Positions 60,467 to 64,000 of a DNA stretch of 64,000 nt are shown here, in pieces (within the stretch, counting starts at the first letter, position 1; every line of letters begins with the position of its first letter). Location of the stretch: positions 124,001 to 188,000 of the forward strand of contig DASVRP010000004.1 in assembly GCA_036388555.1 (NCBI GenBank), read 5' to 3'. The notes beneath the pieces were generated by a model that did not search any database, was not told the DNA's origin, and saw only the letters and a list, made by a program, of their open reading frames with translations. Source of the stretch: UBA4665 sp036388555 (GTDB taxonomy: Bacteria; Patescibacteriota; Saccharimonadia; Saccharimonadales; UBA4665). The translations under genes and the position numbers were made by a program.

Positions 60467-61612
60467 TTATGCGATTTCGCTGACTGCCGTGTGGCGCTTG
60501 TGGGCTGTCTCATATATCTCGATGTATTGGTCGACGATATTCGGGTAATTATACTGGGCGACGTATTTCTTGGCCCATTTTTTCCACAGTGTACGAAGCT
60601 CCTCATCGCACAGCATGACCTGCATACGACGGGCGAATTCAGCCGGATCCTTCGGGTTGACGAGCGAAAGCGAGCCAAGCTCCTGCAGGACAGAGGCGTA
60701 GCCGGGATTGTTGCTGGCGACCGTTACAAGGCCTGTCGCCATTGCTTCGAGCAGGACGATACCGAAACTTTCGCCGTACAACGCCGGGGCGCAGAACAGG
60801 TCGGAGGTTTCGAGGAGCTCGACCTTTTCCTCCTCACTTATGTAGCCGGTGAAGCTGACGTTCGGCAGCTCCATCTCGCGGGCCCGGGCTTCGAGCTTCC
60901 GACGGTCGGGTCCATCACCGGCGATGACAAGTTCGATATCAGGCATCTTCTCGGCGAGCAGGGCATAGGCCTGCAACAGGCATTTGACACCCTTACGACG
61001 CTCCAGCCGGCCGATAAAGAGCAGCCGCTTCCGGCCATCCTTCTTGGCGACCTTCGATGTCGTCTTGAACGTCGACAGGTCGATACCGTTCGGAATGATG
61101 GCGACAGGTGCGTCGGTCAGCGAGCAGACATATTCGGCTGCGGCTTCAGAGACGGCGGTCAACTCGTCGAGGTCGCGCAGGACTGCCTTGGTGTACGGAG
61201 TCACCATGCTTACCATGGTCCGGGTCATGACGGTATCAGGCAGTTTGGCATGGAATGTCGCGATATTGACGCTTTGGGAGCGGGCCAGGATCTGGCGGCT
61301 GAGCATCGGGACCCACGGTTCGTGGAAGTGCAATATGTCGAATTGTTCCTCTTTGAGCAGCTGGTCGATGCCAAGTCCGTCCGATGTGCCGGAAATCTGC
61401 GAAGTCGTGTGAAGGGGTGAGTTGAAGTCGGCAGCACTACCGACGAATATGATATCGTCGGTACGGTATGAATCTTCCATTTCCCGCGGCTCAGGCGTCA
61501 AGATACGTACCGTGTGACCACGACGAGTGAGTTCTTTGTACATTGCGCGTACTATTTCCTGGACACCGCCGCCTTTGGCGATGTTGTACGGACAGACAAG
61601 GCCTATCTTCAT
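60467..61612 (-). CDS. GT4-family glycosyltransferase (PimB/PimA-like)
   Basis: A GT-B enzyme that probably adds a hexose to a lipid or glycan acceptor. It begins MKIGLVCPYNIAKGGGVQEIV, with the glycine-rich acceptor loop, and has HFHEPWVPM, LLFIGRLERRKGV and the donor-binding ESFGIVLLEAMATG. The arrangement resembles phosphatidylinositol mannosyltransferases, but the acceptor cannot be told. It lies 23 bases from the alpha/beta hydrolase gene in the same direction. Confidence 0.85.
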   Translation of the reverse strand: MKIGLVCPYNIAKGGGVQEIVRAMYKELTRRGHTVRILTPEPREMEDSYRTDDIIFVGSAADFNSPLHTTSQISGTSDGLGIDQLLKEEQFDILHFHEPWVPMLSRQILARSQSVNIATFHAKLPDTVMTRTMVSMVTPYTKAVLRDLDELTAVSEAAAEYVCSLTDAPVAIIPNGIDLSTFKTTSKVAKKDGRKRLLFIGRLERRKGVKCLLQAYALLAEKMPDIELVIAGDGPDRRKLEARAREMELPNVSFTGYISEEEKVELLETSDLFCAPALYGESFGIVLLEAMATGLVTVASNNPGYASVLQELGSLSLVNPKDPAEFARRMQVMLCDEELRTLWKKWAKKYVAQYNYPNIVDQYIEIYETAHKRHTAVSEIA

Positions 61613-61635
61613 TACCAGGTATTATACCATAACAC

Positions 61636-62589
61636 TTACAATTCTCGAAGCAGTTTGTCGAGACTCTCCGGGATGAAGGCTGCTGCCTCTTCGGCGGTCG
61701 CGATGACGCTCGGGGCATGGCTGACCAGGTCGAGCGTCGCCAGAAGCGTAAAATCAGAGAATATGATGCGCAGATGTTGTTCGACGACCGTATTGTCAAA
61801 GTAACGGTCTCCGACGACGCCAATATGGTAGACCGGCAGGTCGACGGTCTGTCTGCAGTTGTCGAGTACCAGGAAATCGGCAGAGGTCTTCATAGCGGTG
61901 CGGACGTCGTTATCACGCCACAGCCGGACCTCGACGTCGATCAGCTGTTTGAAGCGGGCAGGATCGGCATCCTTGAATTTCTCGTTGTGCGAAAGGCGGT
62001 AGGCGGCGCGCAGGACCAGCGGATTGAGACAGGTGGCCTTGAATATGAATGCCGGCAGGCGGTGCTGCAGCAGACGGGCACTGTTGAGATAAAAGGTATA
62101 GGTGCGCTTTTTGAGGATAAAGTCGTCCTTATGGGCGAATCCGGCCAGGCTGATGAACATCGTCACCCGCTTCGTGAGCTCTGGATACCGCTGGAACATG
62201 CGTGTCGCCACGACGAAGCCAAAGCTCATACCGACAATCGTCACTTTCTTACGCTTGTACCGCCATTTGATAAAGGCCGCCAGGTAATCCGCCATCGCGT
62301 CGATAGTCGGTTTCTGCCCGAGCGTATAGAAACTGTCCATACCCCCGAAGCCAGGCAGGTCGGGCATCGTTACCGAGCCGTACTTGCTGAGCACTTCCAT
62401 GAGTCCCCACCATCGTTCCAGTGAGGAATGATGGCCGTAGACGAACAATATCTCTGGCGCTGGCCGGGTCGATTCGGGTGCTTCGCTGACTGGCGCCGCA
62501 GCCGGAATATGCAGCATGCGGCCTTCCAGCCGTCCGATAGCGAGCGGCACGATGAAGTCAGCAGGATTGCGGGGTTGCTCGACGGGCAT
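61636..62589 (-). CDS. Alpha/beta hydrolase
   Basis: The 317-residue protein has the alpha/beta-hydrolase order: oxyanion region ILFVYGHHSSLERWWG, MPDLPGFGGMDSF, the nucleophile elbow VGMSFGFVVA (Ser) and a C-terminal DLVSHAPSV with the likely catalytic His. There is no signal peptide. It lies in the same operon as the GT4 gene, so it may take part in lipid or envelope metabolism. Confidence 0.82.
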   Translation of the reverse strand: MPVEQPRNPADFIVPLAIGRLEGRMLHIPAAAPVSEAPESTRPAPEILFVYGHHSSLERWWGLMEVLSKYGSVTMPDLPGFGGMDSFYTLGQKPTIDAMADYLAAFIKWRYKRKKVTIVGMSFGFVVATRMFQRYPELTKRVTMFISLAGFAHKDDFILKKRTYTFYLNSARLLQHRLPAFIFKATCLNPLVLRAAYRLSHNEKFKDADPARFKQLIDVEVRLWRDNDVRTAMKTSADFLVLDNCRQTVDLPVYHIGVVGDRYFDNTVVEQHLRIIFSDFTLLATLDLVSHAPSVIATAEEAAAFIPESLDKLLREL

Positions 62590-62657
62590 AGTTACTAAAA
62601 CCTTATCCTACAATAGGCTTCGGTTCAAGGTGTATAATAAGCTTTAGGGTAACTAGT

Positions 62658-63566
62658 ATGTTCGGCAGAAATACACACAACACAAATAGAGAGGGCACAG
62701 GGCAGGCGAAATCCACAAAGCCGCTGCAGCATGCCGTCCAATACAGTAATTTTAACTACTACTATAACCGGAGCGTACCACCAGCACCGACCGCTGCACC
62801 CGCGACCATACATCGAAATAGGAAACGTAAGATCCGTCTACCTAACAGGACTTTCGTGATAGCCGCGGTCATCTGTCTCTTTAGTATAGGAGGCATCAAA
62901 CTCGTCCAGAGCAGTTCTGCTTCCACGACACATCTGGGCAACAACGGGTCAGCTGAACAAGAAAGATACATAACATCGGCATCAAGCGATGGCGTATTGG
63001 TCAATAAACATCGCAAACTCCAACCATCTACCTATACGCCTGCCAAGCTCTTCACTCCAGCTGTCCCGCTTCGACTTGATGCAGAAGATGAAGAGATGAA
63101 GGTCACGCCTGCAACTGCAAAAGCGCTTGAAGCCTTATTTGCCGATGCTGGTCAACAATCAGTATCCCTGATGTTTTCCAGCGGATTCCGATCGTACGAG
63201 TCCCAACAGAAACTGTATGAATACTATATTTCTATACAAGGTAAGGCGGAAGCTGACAAGCAGAGCGCGAGGCCAGGATACAGCGAACACCAGACAGGCT
63301 TAGGCGTTGATATTGCCCCAGCAGACGGCACCTGTAACGCCCAACCATGTTTTGCAGCATTGCCCGAAGGCCGATGGCTGGCAGCCAACGCCCACAAGTA
63401 CGGATTCATTATCCGATACCCTGATGGCAAATCCAAAATCACCGGCTACATCTACGAACCATGGCACTTGCGCTACGTAGGATCAGAGCTAGCGGCAACG
63501 CTCTACACGAGCGGATTGACGCTCGAAGAGCATTTCAAAACCGGTCCCGCACCAACCTACAAGTAG
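62658..63566 (+). CDS. VanY/LAS-type D-alanyl-D-alanine carboxypeptidase
   Basis: A membrane anchor (FVIAAVICLFSIGGIKLV, about residues 67-84) follows a basic cytoplasmic lead. The VanY domain has SSGFRSYESQQKLY, then SARPGYSEHQTGLGVDI with metal-binding His and Asp, and EPWHLRYVG with the catalytic Glu and metal His. It would trim peptidoglycan stem peptides outside the membrane. TATAAT near 62634 gives a short leader. Confidence 0.9.
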   Translation: MFGRNTHNTNREGTGQAKSTKPLQHAVQYSNFNYYYNRSVPPAPTAAPATIHRNRKRKIRLPNRTFVIAAVICLFSIGGIKLVQSSSASTTHLGNNGSAEQERYITSASSDGVLVNKHRKLQPSTYTPAKLFTPAVPLRLDAEDEEMKVTPATAKALEALFADAGQQSVSLMFSSGFRSYESQQKLYEYYISIQGKAEADKQSARPGYSEHQTGLGVDIAPADGTCNAQPCFAALPEGRWLAANAHKYGFIIRYPDGKSKITGYIYEPWHLRYVGSELAATLYTSGLTLEEHFKTGPAPTYK

Positions 63567-63638
63567 GGCCGACTCTGGTAAAACCGCCGAAATTTGGATA
63601 TAATTCGCTACGCGTGAGCAGACCGTATCCGCAGATCA

Positions 63639-63713
63639 TAGGGCGTCGCCAAGTGGTAAGGCATCAGTTTTTGGTACTGACATTCGGGGGTTCGAATCCC
63701 TCCGCCCTAGCCA
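63639..63713 (+). tRNA. tRNA-Gln(TTG)
   Basis: The 75-base tRNA has acceptor TAGGGCG/CGCCCTA, anticodon stem TCAGT/ACTGA with loop TTTTGGT giving TTG, GTTCGAATC in the T arm and an encoded CCA. TATAAT at 63599-63604 is its likely -10 box. Confidence 0.95.
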
Positions 63714-63714
63714 C

Positions 63715-63747
63715 GAAAAAGAACCAGGCATCGTCTGGTTCTTTTTC
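63715..63747 (+). terminator. Terminator after tRNA-Gln
   Basis: GAAAAAGAACCAG (63715-63727) pairs with CTGGTTCTTTTTC (63735-63747) around a seven-base loop; the right arm supplies the T run. Confidence 0.85.
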
Positions 63748-63829
63748 GTGCCAGGATGGGATTAATGAACGAGGTTCGGTCGTCAGTCCTAGCCCCCAGC
63801 GCCAGCGGGCGGCTGGATTGACGTGCGCT

Positions 63830-63847
63830 ATCCCTCCGCACTAGCCA
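63830..63847 (+). repeat. Near-copy of the tRNA-Gln 3' end
   Basis: ATCCCTCCGCACTAGCCA matches the last 18 bases of tRNA-Gln (63696-63713) at 17 of 18 positions. Duplicated tRNA 3' ends are typical of integration sites. Confidence 0.7.
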
Positions 63848-63914
63848 TAAGCATCTTGACCACTTACATTTTTCTTATCATTTTTAACATCCTCTACCCA
63901 AGGGAGTATCGTAT

Positions 63915-63942
63915 TTGCCGTAAGTATAAATATATGTATAAT
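63915..63942 (+). promoter_or_regulatory. Leaderless promoter of the BrnT-like gene
   Basis: TTGCCG (63915-63920), 16 bases, TATAAT (63937-63942), seven bases before the ATG at 63950. Confidence 0.65.
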
Positions 63943-63949
63943 AGTATGT

Positions 63950-64000
63950 ATGAGCTTTGAATGGGACAATGCTAAGAATACATTCAATGTTGCAAAGCAT
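63950..64000 (+). CDS. BrnT-like toxin, 3' end outside the window
   Basis: The 17 visible codons encode MSFEWDNAKNTFNVAKH, which matches the start of BrnT-family ribonuclease toxins (FEWDxxKNxxNxxKH). BrnT is normally followed by its BrnA antitoxin. The gene lies beyond the duplicated tRNA-Gln 3' end, where accessory genes are expected. Only the N-terminus can be judged. Confidence 0.65.
   Translation, partial: MSFEWDNAKNTFNVAKH

Overview
The window looks like a chromosomal segment of a Candidate Phyla Radiation (Patescibacteria) bacterium, most likely Candidatus Saccharibacteria (TM7). The evidence is indirect and no rRNA is present. The spc operon runs from rpsE straight into rplO with no rpmD (L30), and adk and map are missing between secY and infA. 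Several normally zinc-binding proteins (L36, L33, DnaX, RecR) have lost their cysteines. Intergenic gaps are very short. TGA is used as a stop (for example at the end of trpS), so the code is standard and not the Gly-TGA code of Gracilibacteria or Absconditabacteria. There are almost no biosynthetic genes.

Layout. 1-13283: S10/spc/alpha ribosomal operons with secY, infA, rpoA, and rplM-rpsI joined on. 13284-17036: a 26-codon micro-ORF with a terminator, then trpS, a RluA-type pseudouridine synthase, holB and a TPR protein. 17153-17432: tRNA-Thr, tRNA-Tyr, tRNA-Thr. 17489-18378: a pilin-like protein and rpmG. 18486-22992: a minus-strand glycan operon (GT4, GH57, GH15). 23148-25524: exported accessory proteins, including a His/Asp/Ser-rich protein and a frameshifted SGNH hydrolase. 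25708-30290: tRNA-Trp, a P-loop kinase, a YgjP-type peptidase, an orphan soluble histidine kinase and a membrane GT2. 30443-31449: secE-nusG. 31525-35617: envelope and hypothetical genes. 35762-37539: rplK, a small unknown, rplA. 37765-40858: dcd and a tmk-thyX fusion. 41370-45027: divergent unknowns, then a PLP threonine dehydratase and an M20 peptidase behind an Ile-codon leader. 45017-46235: rplJ-rplL with an L10 leader. 46267-49289: unknowns, including a frameshifted HELEH-motif protein. 49338-54621: dnaX, dnaB, a membrane protein, ebfC, recR. 54674-59245: a trypsin-like lipoprotein, an NrnA-like phosphoesterase, then a PIG-L deacetylase and cysS behind a Cys-codon leader. 59265-63566: AI-2E-family permease, GT4, alpha/beta hydrolase, VanY-type peptidase. 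63639 to the end: tRNA-Gln, a duplicated tRNA 3' end and the start of a BrnT-like toxin gene.

The most interesting signal is regulatory. Many promoters have a -10 box only 6-11 bases before the start codon, which implies leaderless or nearly leaderless mRNAs. Several of these drive tiny ORFs followed at once by an intrinsic-terminator hairpin. Two have run-like codon content matching the downstream enzyme: three consecutive Ile codons before a threonine dehydratase gene, and three Cys codons out of 18 before the cysS operon. The Ile leader also shows mutually exclusive 1:2, 2:3 and 3:4 pairings. This is the classic layout of ribosome-mediated transcription attenuation, built on leaderless leader peptides, in an organism with a very small genome. 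Other notable items are the Tmk-ThyX fusion next to dcd, a (GGGT)3 tract at a frameshift in a secreted hydrolase, and the broad loss of zinc-ribbon cysteines.
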